Assembly (NCBI GenBank): GCA_900553985.1
Contig: USFW01000007.1
Location: 1-64,000 of the forward strand
Source: an uncultured Clostridium sp.
GTDB taxonomy: Bacteria; Bacillota; Clostridia; TANB77; CAG-508
Length of the DNA: 64,000 bases
Reading direction: 5' to 3'
In this document: piece by piece, positions 26,600 to 35,058 of the stretch
Position numbering within the stretch: position 1 is the stretch's first letter
Layout of the letters: every line of letters starts with the position of its first letter
Position numbers and translations under genes: made by a program
Notes under the pieces: generated by a model
What the model was told of the DNA's origin: nothing
Databases searched by the model: none
The model's input: only the letters and a program-made list of their open reading frames with translations

Positions 26600-28013
26600 A
26601 CTCGAATTTTGTTCCTAATGATTTAACTAAACCATATGCATCTAGCCTGAAAAAATATTCATTTCCAAGTATTCCTATTTTTTTGCAGTCAGTTTCTTTT
26701 AATACTCTCTCTGCAAAGATATTTTTTATTTCCTTTTCACCATGAGTAATTAAAATCATTTTTTTATTTGGAAAAAGATTCAAAAAATCAATAAGTTCAT
26801 TTGCTTTGGCATGTGCAGAATATTCTGTAGTATATTGAACATCTGCTTTTTTTATTGCCATCATTCCTCCTACTTGTACTATCTCTCCATCTTTAGCTGA
26901 TTTCAATTTTTCTCCTAACGTTCCTTCTGCTACATATCCAGTAAAATGAATTAATGCATTTTGTCTTTGAATATACTCTGGAATATATACTTGAGCAGGA
27001 CCATATGTTCCCATACCTGAAGTTGTTAATATTATTTTACACTTCTTATTCTTTAATAGGTCCTTTCTTGAATTTTCATTTACATATTGTAAATTACTAG
27101 GTAAAAACTCTTTCATTTCCTCATATAGATTAAGCTCTTTTTTTAAATAGATTCCTGTATATTTAATAGCTAACTTACCATCTAAATAAATTGGAATTTT
27201 TTTATTTAAAATTTCAAGTTTTTGCCATTTAGACAATTCACTCATAATTTCCTGAGCTCTACCTAATGAGAAAACAGGAATAACTACTGTTTTTTCATTC
27301 TTTACCGCATTAATCACATTATTTTTGAAATTAGAAATAATTTCATTGGATTCCATATCTCCATATGTTGATTCCGTGATAATTGATATATCTAAATTTC
27401 TTATATGTTTTGGAATCTTTGGAACTTTAAAAAACATATTTTTACTGTTATAATCTCCTGTAAATAATAAGTTTATATTTTTATACCCAGGATAATGAAT
27501 TTGAAGCAATATGCATGCTGCCCCAATTAAGTGACCATTGGTAATAAATGTAGCACTTATATGCTCATCAATTTTAAATTTTTTATAGCATTCTATATCT
27601 TTTATTAAATTTAATGTATTATAGACATCTTCGCTTGAGTATAAAGCTTTTTTATTATTCCGCTTTGCTACATCTGTTAAGACTTTGCAACTATCATAGA
27701 GAGCAGCACTTATAAATTTTTCAGTTCCAGTTGTCATATAAATTGGGTTGTTGTAGCCCATTTTGGTTAACAACGGCAATCTTCCTGTATGATCCACATG
27801 ATTATGTGTTATCAGTGTAAACGAAACTTCTTCAGGGATAACTGGTAATTTCTCATTACATTCGTCATATTTAGACTCTTGAAATAATCCACAATCCACT
27901 AAAAATTTAGTTTTTGTACCATTAGGATATTTAACTATCACTAGGATACAAGATCCTGTTACTTCTGGGTTTAAAGCCATAATGTCACAATAAAATTTTG
28001 TCCGTGTTCCCAT
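26598..28013 (-). CDS. Metallo-beta-lactamase/beta-CASP RNA-processing nuclease family
   Basis: MBL fold with HNHVDHTGR (metal motif 2), NGHLIGAACILL, LLFTGDYN, then the beta-CASP insert (TESTYGD, VVIPVFSLGRAQEIM, TTSGMGTYGP) and the terminal SAHAKANELIDF and ITHGE. This is the architecture of CPSF73-like/YSH1-type endonucleases and RNase J relatives. The RNA target is unknown. I choose the ATG at 28013 because GAAAGGAG stands just before it; the ATG at 28073 would add 20 residues without a ribosome site. Confidence 0.88.
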   Translation of the reverse strand: MGTRTKFYCDIMALNPEVTGSCILVIVKYPNGTKTKFLVDCGLFQESKYDECNEKLPVIPEEVSFTLITHNHVDHTGRLPLLTKMGYNNPIYMTTGTEKFISAALYDSCKVLTDVAKRNNKKALYSSEDVYNTLNLIKDIECYKKFKIDEHISATFITNGHLIGAACILLQIHYPGYKNINLLFTGDYNSKNMFFKVPKIPKHIRNLDISIITESTYGDMESNEIISNFKNNVINAVKNEKTVVIPVFSLGRAQEIMSELSKWQKLEILNKKIPIYLDGKLAIKYTGIYLKKELNLYEEMKEFLPSNLQYVNENSRKDLLKNKKCKIILTTSGMGTYGPAQVYIPEYIQRQNALIHFTGYVAEGTLGEKLKSAKDGEIVQVGGMMAIKKADVQYTTEYSAHAKANELIDFLNLFPNKKMILITHGEKEIKNIFAERVLKETDCKKIGILGNEYFFRLDAYGLVKSLGTKFE

Positions 28014-28110
28014 AAACAATCTCCTTTCATTAAACAAAACATTATTTAATGTATCTATATTACTTTTTGTCATTTAAATTTTATCATGATTTATCATTTA
28101 TGTCAATTTA

Positions 28111-28145
28111 AAAATCCAAGTAATTTTAATTATTACTTGGATTTT
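28111..28145 (-). terminator. Intrinsic terminator after the aspartate kinase locus
   Basis: AAAATCCAAGTAAT (28111-28124) pairs with ATTACTTGGATTTT (28132-28145), with T/A runs on both sides, three bases past the lysC stop. Confidence 0.85.
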
Positions 28146-28148
28146 TTA

Positions 28149-29110
28149 TTAAATTATAGAATGAATTTCCTCTAAAATATTGTTATTTACCACATTTTTA
28201 AAATCAATAGAAATTTTACTTTCAGAAACATTAAATTCTAACATATCAAGTTTATTTTCTTCTATTATTTCTATTACTTTTTTTATTGCTTTAGTATTTC
28301 TTACTATTCCATTCCCTATAATTGAAATTCTTGAAATATCTTTTTTTACTACGCTTTTTATTGTATCTTCTTCTATTATATCTGAAATCACTGTTCCAGG
28401 TTTATTATTAAAAGTAGATTTTGTTATAATTGGAATTTTAAATTTTTCTCCTATTTCTACACATCTATTGTGTAATACCTTAGCTCCTTCACTAGAGATT
28501 TCTAGCATTTCATCATATGATAATGCTGATAACTTTTTTGCTTCTCTAATAACATTTGGATCTGTTGAATATACTCCATCTACATCTGAAAATATATAGC
28601 AATTTTTAGCATCTAAAGCTGCCGCTACTGCTACTGCAGTTGTATCTGAACCTCCTCTTCCAAATGTAGTTATATCCATGTTTTCGTTTATACCTTGAAA
28701 TCCTGTAATTATAACTATGTTTTCATTTTCTAATTCTTTTCTTATTCTTTCTGTATTAATATTTTTTATAATGGCATTTTGATTCGTATTATTAGTATAT
28801 ATTCCTGCTTGCCAACCAGTTAAAGATATAGCATTATAGCCCATACTATTTAATAAGATACTTAATTTTGCTGCTGACATTTGTTCTCCGGCAACTTATT
28901 AATGCATCCATTTCTCTTTTTTGAACATTGCTCGATAATTCTCCGAGCTTCTTCAATTAATTTGTCTGTTGTTTTTCCTTGTGCTGATAGTATTACAACT
29001 ATCTTATTTTTTTTGTTGTGCAGATTTATAATTTTTTCTGCAACTATTTTCAGTCTTTCGTTATTTGCAACTGAGCTTCCTCCAAATTTTAATACTATTG
29101 TGTCATTCAT
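28149..29110 (-). pseudogene. lysC: Aspartate kinase, broken by two frameshifts
   Basis: First enzyme of the Lys/Thr/Met/diaminopimelate pathway. The N-terminal piece (from 29110; AGAAGG before the ATG) carries IVLKFGGSSVANNERL. The C-terminal piece (to 28149) carries NAISLTGWQAGIYT, FGRGGSDTTAVAVAAALDA, FSDVDGVYSTDP and two ACT domains. Between them the expected REMDALIS is in a third frame. The sequence joins in frame if one base is removed from the A6 run at 28917-28922 and one near 28891-28895. Either a real pseudogene or two sequence errors. No intact copy lies in the window. Confidence 0.85.
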
Positions 29111-29205
29111 TTTGAGCACCTTCTTTTTAAACTAATATAGAGAGCTTAACTTAATTAAATTTAGCTCTCTTGTATTATATTCGAAAATTTTTTTATTGTC
29201 AATTT

Positions 29206-30750
29206 TTAATATCCATTATGAAAATGATCTTTTAACATATTAATTAATAACCAAATTGTAAAAATTACTGCTAAAGCAATATATATCCATCTTAATGCTT
29301 GATTATTAACAATGCTAGCACCTAGTAAAACCGCAGCATCTAACAAGCCAATAATTAATTGATGAAGCATTTTTTCCAATTTATTAACTTGCTTGTCTGA
29401 ATTTGCCATCTCAATATCAAATTTTGTTTCGCCACGATTTATATCTCTAATAAAATTAAGTAGTTCATTAGGAAGTTCATTTATACTATTAGCAGTTGCC
29501 ATAAGACTTTTTCCTCTAGTTACTAATGCATCTTTTGAGAAGAGTTCTCTTAATGATTCTTCTTTAATATTATTACTTAATACTAATAGTAAATTAAGAT
29601 TTGGACTAATTCTTTCTAAAGTTCCCTCCATTACACAAATCCCACGCATTAAAAGAGCGATATTTTTATCAAGTGATATCTTATTTTCTCTTAAAATTTT
29701 GCTAATATAACTTGTAAATTCTATAATATTAATATTCGTTATGTCTTCATTAACATATTTGTCTAATGCAGATTGAATTTCTTCTCTAAGCTTTGTATGA
29801 TTTACTGATTCAGTTGTTGTTGAAATACATAATAATATATGTTCAAGTTCTGAAACATTATTTTCAACAATTGCCTTAGCTGCTTTTTTTAATAAACTTT
29901 TATTTTTATTGCTAATTCTTCCCATCATTCCTAAGTCTAAAAATACAATTCTTCCATCTCTTATGCAAATATTATCTGGATGTGGGTCAGCGTGAAAAAA
30001 TCCATCTTCTAAAGCTTGTTTTATGTAATTATTTGATAATTTTAGTCCAATTTCTTCTAAATCATATCCATTTTCTTCTAATATTTTTTTATTTGTTAAA
30101 TTAAATCCATCTATATATTCCATAACTAGTACTTTTTTAGTTACTAAATTTGTATATATTTTTGGAACATATACATAATTAATATCTTTATTGTTTTCTT
30201 TAAATTCTTCTAAATGTTTAGCTTCAATTTCAAAGTTCATTTCTTCTTTAGCTACATTATACATTTCATCTATTATACTATTTAGATCAATTAATTTCAC
30301 TATAGAATTGATATGCAAAAGTTTGATTATCTTTTTGATAATTTGAACATCTACTGTCATTGTTTCATAAACATTTTTTCTTTGTACTTTTATAGCTACA
30401 TTTTCACCATTTTTTAATTTTGCTTTATGAACTTGAGCGATTGATGCTGAACCAATACTTGTTTTTTCTATACTTAAAAATGTTTCATCTAAATCTATAT
30501 ATTGTTCTTTTAAAATTTCAATAACTTCACTATATTCCATTGGTATAACATTTGCCCTTAATTGTGATAATGCATCACAATACTCTTTAGGAAAAATATC
30601 ATACCTACTAGACATGATTTGACCTATTTTTATAAATGTAGGGCCAAGTTCTGTTATTATTGAACATAATTTTTCTGGTGTAAGTCCAGATGTAATATTA
30701 TTCTTTTTTAAGATTGAAATTATTTCTTTAAATCTTGTTCTCTTATCCAT
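29206..30750 (-). CDS. ABC1/UbiB (AarF) family atypical kinase
   Basis: 514 residues. The family motifs are FIKIGQIMSSR (KxGQ), SIGSASIAQVHKA (Ala-rich nucleotide loop), VAIKVQRK (Lys), DGFFHADPHPDN (catalytic) and FLDLGMMGRI. Two hydrophobic helices form the C-terminus. UbiB proteins support isoprenoid-quinone metabolism in other bacteria; in quinone-poor Clostridia the role is open. It follows the phasin-like gene by 25 bases, a pair often seen together in Clostridia. Confidence 0.9.
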   Translation of the reverse strand: MDKRTRFKEIISILKKNNITSGLTPEKLCSIITELGPTFIKIGQIMSSRYDIFPKEYCDALSQLRANVIPMEYSEVIEILKEQYIDLDETFLSIEKTSIGSASIAQVHKAKLKNGENVAIKVQRKNVYETMTVDVQIIKKIIKLLHINSIVKLIDLNSIIDEMYNVAKEEMNFEIEAKHLEEFKENNKDINYVYVPKIYTNLVTKKVLVMEYIDGFNLTNKKILEENGYDLEEIGLKLSNNYIKQALEDGFFHADPHPDNICIRDGRIVFLDLGMMGRISNKNKSLLKKAAKAIVENNVSELEHILLCISTTTESVNHTKLREEIQSALDKYVNEDITNINIIEFTSYISKILRENKISLDKNIALLMRGICVMEGTLERISPNLNLLLVLSNNIKEESLRELFSKDALVTRGKSLMATANSINELPNELLNFIRDINRGETKFDIEMANSDKQVNKLEKMLHQLIIGLLDAAVLLGASIVNNQALRWIYIALAVIFTIWLLINMLKDHFHNGY

Positions 30751-30775
30751 CTTTATCGACCTTTATATTTTATTT

Positions 30776-31129
30776 TTATTTGTTTTCATTATTTTTTTCT
30801 TCTTTGCTTTTATTGGTCTTTTCGCTCTCTTCTTCATTATTTTTTTCGTCTTGATTTAGCAATGTAATTATCTCTTCTTTTTCTTTATCGTCAATAGAAT
30901 TTATGTACTCGACAATAATTTCTTTTGATACGGGAGTCACTTGAATATTAGTATTTTCTTTTATTTTTTCTTGTATATTTCTTTTTAACTCTTCATTTTT
31001 TACTAAACCTTCATTGTATAGTTTTTCTCCTTTTTTTAATAATTTTTGTTTTAATTCTTCTGCTTTTTCATCTGTTAATGATAAAGCTCCTAGTCCCATT
31101 AATATTATTTCTTTTAATTCTGTTTTCAT
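30776..31129 (-). CDS. Phasin-superfamily-like small protein
   Basis: 117 residues from the ATG at 31129 (GGAGAGG eight bases before). The N-terminal LKEIILMGLGALSLTDEKAE is typical of short proteins annotated as phasin or polyhydroxyalkanoate-regulator-like that precede UbiB genes in Clostridia. A long amphipathic helix and a Lys/Glu/Asn-rich tail follow. No granule function is implied. Probable operon with the UbiB gene. Confidence 0.65.
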   Translation of the reverse strand: MKTELKEIILMGLGALSLTDEKAEELKQKLLKKGEKLYNEGLVKNEELKRNIQEKIKENTNIQVTPVSKEIIVEYINSIDDKEKEEIITLLNQDEKNNEEESEKTNKSKEEKNNENK

Positions 31130-31219
31130 TTTTTTCACCTCTCCTTATAATTATTTTAAATTTAAATTATGAAGTTTGTGTGAATTTTGTATGACTTATA
31201 AAATTTTTTAAATATTAAT

Positions 31220-32321
31220 TTATATTTGACTTTTTAAATAGCTTTCAATAAATCCATCAATATTACCATCCATAACACTTTCTACATTTCCTACTTCATA
31301 ATTTGTTCTATGATCTTTTACCATTGTATATGGGCAAAAGACATATGAACGAATTTGGCTTCCCCAAGCTATGTCTCTTTGCTCTCCTTTTAAATCTTCT
31401 ATTTTATCTTTTTGTTCTTTTTCCTTTAAGTCTAAAAGTTTTGATTTTAACATTCTCATAGCTGTTTCTCTATTTTGGATTTGTGAACGTTCTGATTGAC
31501 ATGCTACAACTATATTAGTCGGGATATGTGTAATTCTTACTGCAGAAGAGGTTTTATTTATATGTTGTCCACCTGCTCCTGAAGCTCTATATGTGTCTAT
31601 TCTTAAATCATCTTGGTTTATATCTATTTCTATATCATCTGTTATTTCTGGTAAAACTTCTAGTGATGCAAATGAAGTATGTCTTCTTCCTCCACTATCA
31701 AAAGGTGATATTCTTACTAATCTATGTACTCCCATTTCTCCTTTTAGATAACCATATGCATTTTCTCCATTAACTTCAAAAGTAACACTTTTTATTCCTG
31801 CTTCTTCTCCCTCTAGGAAATCTAGTTCTTTTATTTCGTAATTATTTTTATTTGCCCATCTTACATACATTCTATACAACATTTCTGCCCAGTCTTGTGA
31901 TTCAGTTCCTCCTGCTCCTGGGTGTATTGTTATAATTGCATTGTTATTGTCATATTTTCCTGACAACAATGTGTCAATTTCTAATCGTTCCATTTCAGTC
32001 GCAATTTTTTTGGTACTTTTTAATATATCTTTTGCAATTTCTTCGTCTGGTTCTAAATTTACTAGTTCTGTTAATTCTTCTATATTTTTTAGTTCTGTTT
32101 CTATATTTCTATATTTTATACATTTTCCTTTTATTTTTTTTATTTCTGATAAAACTTGTGTTGAGTTTTTAGCATCATTCCAGAAATTTGGTTCTAGTGT
32201 TTTATTTTCTAATTCTTTTAGTTTTTGTTCTTTATTATTTATGTCAAAGTGACTCACCCAAATCTTTTAATTTTTGATTTAATTCTTGAACTAATTTTGA
32301 ATTTTCTTCTAGTTCTAACAT
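31220..32321 (-). CDS. prfB: Peptide chain release factor 2 with programmed +1 frameshift
   Basis: Releases peptides at UGA and UAA. The gene is in two frames: codons 1-25 run from the ATG at 32321 (behind TAGGAG) to CTT at 32247-32249, then TGA (32244-32246) stops the zero frame. Skipping one U gives GAC and continues to 31220, about 366 residues in total. CTT-TGA-C with GGG upstream is the conserved autoregulatory slip site: low RF2 lets the ribosome pause and shift. The protein has the anticodon-like SPF (RISPFDSGGR) and the catalytic GAGGQHINKTSSAVR. This is normal biology, not a defect. Confidence 0.95.
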
Positions 32322-32480
32322 TTTATCACTCTCCTAAGTTTATTTTTATTAATTTAAAAATATGTATCTAATTTTTTTGATTTTTTGTATTATAACATAT
32401 TCTAACTTCTTTAACAATATTGATAGATGCTAATTTAGAAAAACATTATCCAATAACTCGACATTTCTATCATTATAATT

Positions 32481-32521
32481 AAAAAAATAAATTCTAGCTT
32501 TTTTCTAGAATTTATTTTTTT
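32481..32521. terminator. Intrinsic terminator between GNAT and prfB
   Basis: AAAAAAATAAATTCTAG (32481-32497) pairs with CTAGAATTTATTTTTTT (32505-32521). Placed 56 bases after the GNAT stop, on the minus strand. Confidence 0.8.
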
Positions 32522-32576
32522 ATTATATAGAAACTACTATGAAATTTGTAGATTATGAAACTCACAACAAAACAAA

Positions 32577-33206
32577 TTAGTTAATACAATAATCATATAT
32601 AAAAAATGTCATTTTTGCTTCTTTACCTTGTATAAAAAAAGTTTTAGACTTTTCTTTCCTTTTTATCATTCCTTGATGTTCATAAAAACCATAGTTGCAA
32701 GATGTGTCTGTATATAAGTAAAAGTCTTTAATATTTTGTGATTTCATATATTCTAACATATTTGAAAACATTCTTTTTCCTATTCCTTTTCCTCGAGCTT
32801 TGCTAGATATTGCAAAAAAAGCAACTTCACCTTCATATTTTTTTGTACATTCATTTAAAAGTTCTTCATCTATTGAATTCACACTTGAAAAAATTTTTGA
32901 TGTTTGCCTTCCTTCTGTAGATAAATATAATGATATAATATCTCTTATTTGTTTAATTCGATATTTGAAAGGACATCTATGAATTTTAGAATTCTTTGCC
33001 ATTATGATTCCTATGGGTTGATTATTTAGTAATGCTACTTGGGTATAAGTTTGGTTTGTTAAACAACTACTTAAAAACACTTTTGCCATTTTACGCGCTA
33101 TTTTAGAAGAACAAAGATCATTGTAGTGCCAGGCCTCTATAATAATTTCTTCAATAATCTTTGAATCTTCCTTCTTAAATTCTCTAAAAATTATTTCTTC
33201 TTTCAT
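32577..33206 (-). CDS. GNAT-family N-acetyltransferase
   Basis: Acetyl-CoA-dependent acyltransferase. The CoA-binding motif A is SSKARGKGIGKRMFSNML, followed by DFYLYTDTSCNYGFYEHQG, typical of the C-terminal half of GNAT proteins. A longer N-terminal half holds QPIGIIMAKN. The ATG at 33206 is preceded by AAAGGAG; a GTG at 33215 is less likely. Substrate unknown. Confidence 0.82.
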   Translation of the reverse strand: MKEEIIFREFKKEDSKIIEEIIIEAWHYNDLCSSKIARKMAKVFLSSCLTNQTYTQVALLNNQPIGIIMAKNSKIHRCPFKYRIKQIRDIISLYLSTEGRQTSKIFSSVNSIDEELLNECTKKYEGEVAFFAISSKARGKGIGKRMFSNMLEYMKSQNIKDFYLYTDTSCNYGFYEHQGMIKRKEKSKTFFIQGKEAKMTFFIYDYCIN

Positions 33207-33264
33207 ATTATACACTCCTTTTCTACTATTAGTATAAAGTGTGCAGTAAGTGTAAAGTCAATAG

Positions 33265-33843
33265 CTATTCTTTAATTTTTATTAAAATTTGTGTAATATA
33301 TTCATTTTCATCACTAATTGCTAAATCATTTAAGCCTCTTTCATATGCATATCCTACTAATTCTAATTTATGCTCTTTAGCATATTTTAGCATTTTTTCA
33401 TACATTACTGGCAAGTTGTTCCAATTACCTTTTATATATCCACATAAATATTTCCCTTCTGGCTTTATAAAAACATTTTTATTTTCTTTGTTATCTAGAT
33501 TTGGAATAAATAATCCATCATATTCTTCAAATTTTTTATTTTTTACATTTTCTAAAGCAATATAACTTCCTACACCTGTCCTACATTGTTCTATTCCCCA
33601 TATTTCTTTTATATATGTAAATAATTTTTGCATATCTCCATCTTTAAATGAAAAAGGTGCAATTAAAAATTCCTCTTCTTCACATCGAGTAATTTGAATA
33701 GTCATACTTTCTTTTTCTTCACTAAGCAATAATTGTTTTTTCTTGTTTTCAAGTAAAGTTTGTGTATTCTTTAATTTTATGATCTGTTCTTCTATTTCTC
33801 TTGATTTTTCATTAACTATTTTAATAGTAAACTTGCAATCCAT
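33265..33843 (-). CDS. MerR-type effector-binding (GyrI-like) protein lacking the DNA-binding domain
   Basis: The first 40 residues are the antiparallel coiled-coil linker of MerR regulators (IEEQIIKLKNTQTLLENKKK), and the rest is a GyrI/BmrR-like ligand-binding domain (EEEFLIAPFSF, GVGSYIALENV, FIKPEGKYLCGYIKGNW). The usual 70-residue winged-helix head is missing. The ATG at 33843 has a ribosome site (TAGGAT), and no helix-turn-helix is encoded upstream. It may be a truncated regulator or a free drug-binding protein. Confidence 0.7.
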   Translation of the reverse strand: MDCKFTIKIVNEKSREIEEQIIKLKNTQTLLENKKKQLLLSEEKESMTIQITRCEEEEFLIAPFSFKDGDMQKLFTYIKEIWGIEQCRTGVGSYIALENVKNKKFEEYDGLFIPNLDNKENKNVFIKPEGKYLCGYIKGNWNNLPVMYEKMLKYAKEHKLELVGYAYERGLNDLAISDENEYITQILIKIKE

Positions 33844-33967
33844 TTTTATCCTAACTATTAATAATAAATTTTACAATATTTATAAACTTTCCTTTATCAT
33901 TCTTATATCACTATTATATCATAGGGTGATTATGTTATAAGTTATTCATACTTCCTTTTTTCTATTT

Positions 33968-33996
33968 TTGCATTTTACATAAAGTTGTGGTATAAT
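33968..33996 (+). promoter_or_regulatory. Sigma-A promoter for the gene at 34080
   Basis: TTGCAT (33968-33973), 17-base spacer, TATAAT (33991-33996). Transcription would start near 34003 and give a leader of about 75 bases. Confidence 0.7.
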
Positions 33997-34012
33997 AGAT
34001 TATATAATGTTT

Positions 34013-34071
34013 TTGAAACCAAAAAGTATATATTCTTGGAGGTTTCAACCCTCCAAGATAATTTAAGGAGG
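34013..34071 (+). promoter_or_regulatory. 5' leader with mutually exclusive hairpins
   Basis: TTGAAACC (34013-34020) can pair with GGTTTCAA (34041-34048). Alternatively CTTGGAGG (34035-34042) pairs with CCTCCAAG (34050-34057); the two stems share 34041-34042 and cannot coexist fully. When free, the CCTCC at 34050-34054 could also pair with the ribosome site AAGGAGG (34065-34071). This is a plausible translational switch. It matches no riboswitch class I know. Confidence 0.5.
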
Positions 34072-34079
34072 ATTACACT

Positions 34080-34937
34080 ATGAAAAATTTTTTACAATTA
34101 ATTAAGCAACCTACTAATCATTCTAAATTCAAAATAACCACTGATTGTTTTGGAAATTACTATACACCATTAAACTACAATTCAGTTAAAGATTTTGGTG
34201 GAATGAAACTCATGACCGAAGTTCTAAGACATACTAATGATGCTGCAAAAAGACAACGGTATTTAACAAATGATGCAAATCTTTTAGCAGAAAAAGTTTT
34301 TGCTAAAATTGAATGGAAGCAAATTATTGTTGATTACCAAATTTCTCATCAAATATTGTGTAATCAATATAGTTTTGTTTTACATACTAATGGCTTGTGG
34401 CCAATGCTCTTAGAAAAATTTGTAGATTATGATGTTATAATTACAGAACAGGAATTTAGACCTGTGGCAGGTATAATTATGAAATGTCTAAGAGATTTAG
34501 AAAGTAAAGAAAAAAATTATATTGATCAAATCGCTAACTCTTGTATTCATCCTAGAAAAGATGGTAGATTAGAAATTGTCTTTCCAGGAAAACTTTGGGG
34601 TGGTAAAAAAGTTGTAGAACACATTTTAAGATTAGCTGAAAAAAGAGGTATATGCATAATAGAAACAAATACTAGTCCTATAAAACAAAAAGTTGTTCTC
34701 CCATATGGTTGGAGTGTTTCAGACTATACTGATGGCGAAGGATATTACTTCATATTAGACGACTTCGGCAGAAAAATTGCTGTTTTCAGAGTGACTTGGC
34801 TTCCAAATGAACTAAACAATGGAGAAGTTGACTTTTTTATGCTAGATGATGATATTGATAAGATTCCTAATAAAGATACACCTAAGTTAAATGGAACTTT
34901 TATAAAATCTCTTTTACATAAAAAAACTCTTTTTTAG
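34080..34937 (+). CDS. Hypothetical protein (285 aa) with a regulated-looking leader
   Basis: I do not recognise this protein. It is soluble, without signal peptide or membrane helices, with balanced composition and no low-complexity parts, so it is a genuine folded protein. Visible segments are DVIITEQEFRPVAGIIMKCL, GKLWGGKKVVEHILRLAEKRG and a C-terminal GYYFILDDFGRKIAVFRVTW. A strong promoter, a structured leader and AAGGAGG eight bases before the ATG indicate real, controlled expression. It stands alone between the MerR-like gene and secA. Confidence 0.7.
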   Translation: MKNFLQLIKQPTNHSKFKITTDCFGNYYTPLNYNSVKDFGGMKLMTEVLRHTNDAAKRQRYLTNDANLLAEKVFAKIEWKQIIVDYQISHQILCNQYSFVLHTNGLWPMLLEKFVDYDVIITEQEFRPVAGIIMKCLRDLESKEKNYIDQIANSCIHPRKDGRLEIVFPGKLWGGKKVVEHILRLAEKRGICIIETNTSPIKQKVVLPYGWSVSDYTDGEGYYFILDDFGRKIAVFRVTWLPNELNNGEVDFFMLDDDIDKIPNKDTPKLNGTFIKSLLHKKTLF

Positions 34938-34969
34938 AAAAATTGTAAAATTTTTAAAACTAACTTTAA

Positions 34970-34998
34970 AACGGTACAACTTATCTGATTGTACCGTT
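34970..34998. terminator. Hairpin between the 285-aa gene and secA
   Basis: AACGGTACAA (34970-34979) with TTGTACCGTT (34989-34998). The plus side ends in CTAATAATTT; the minus side is followed by TTAAAGTTAG. The T runs are moderate; probably shared by the two convergent genes. Confidence 0.6.
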
Positions 34999-35058
34999 CT
35001 AATAATTTCACAATAATTCTTCAGCACAAGTTGAAGCATTATTACTTTTGCATTTATA

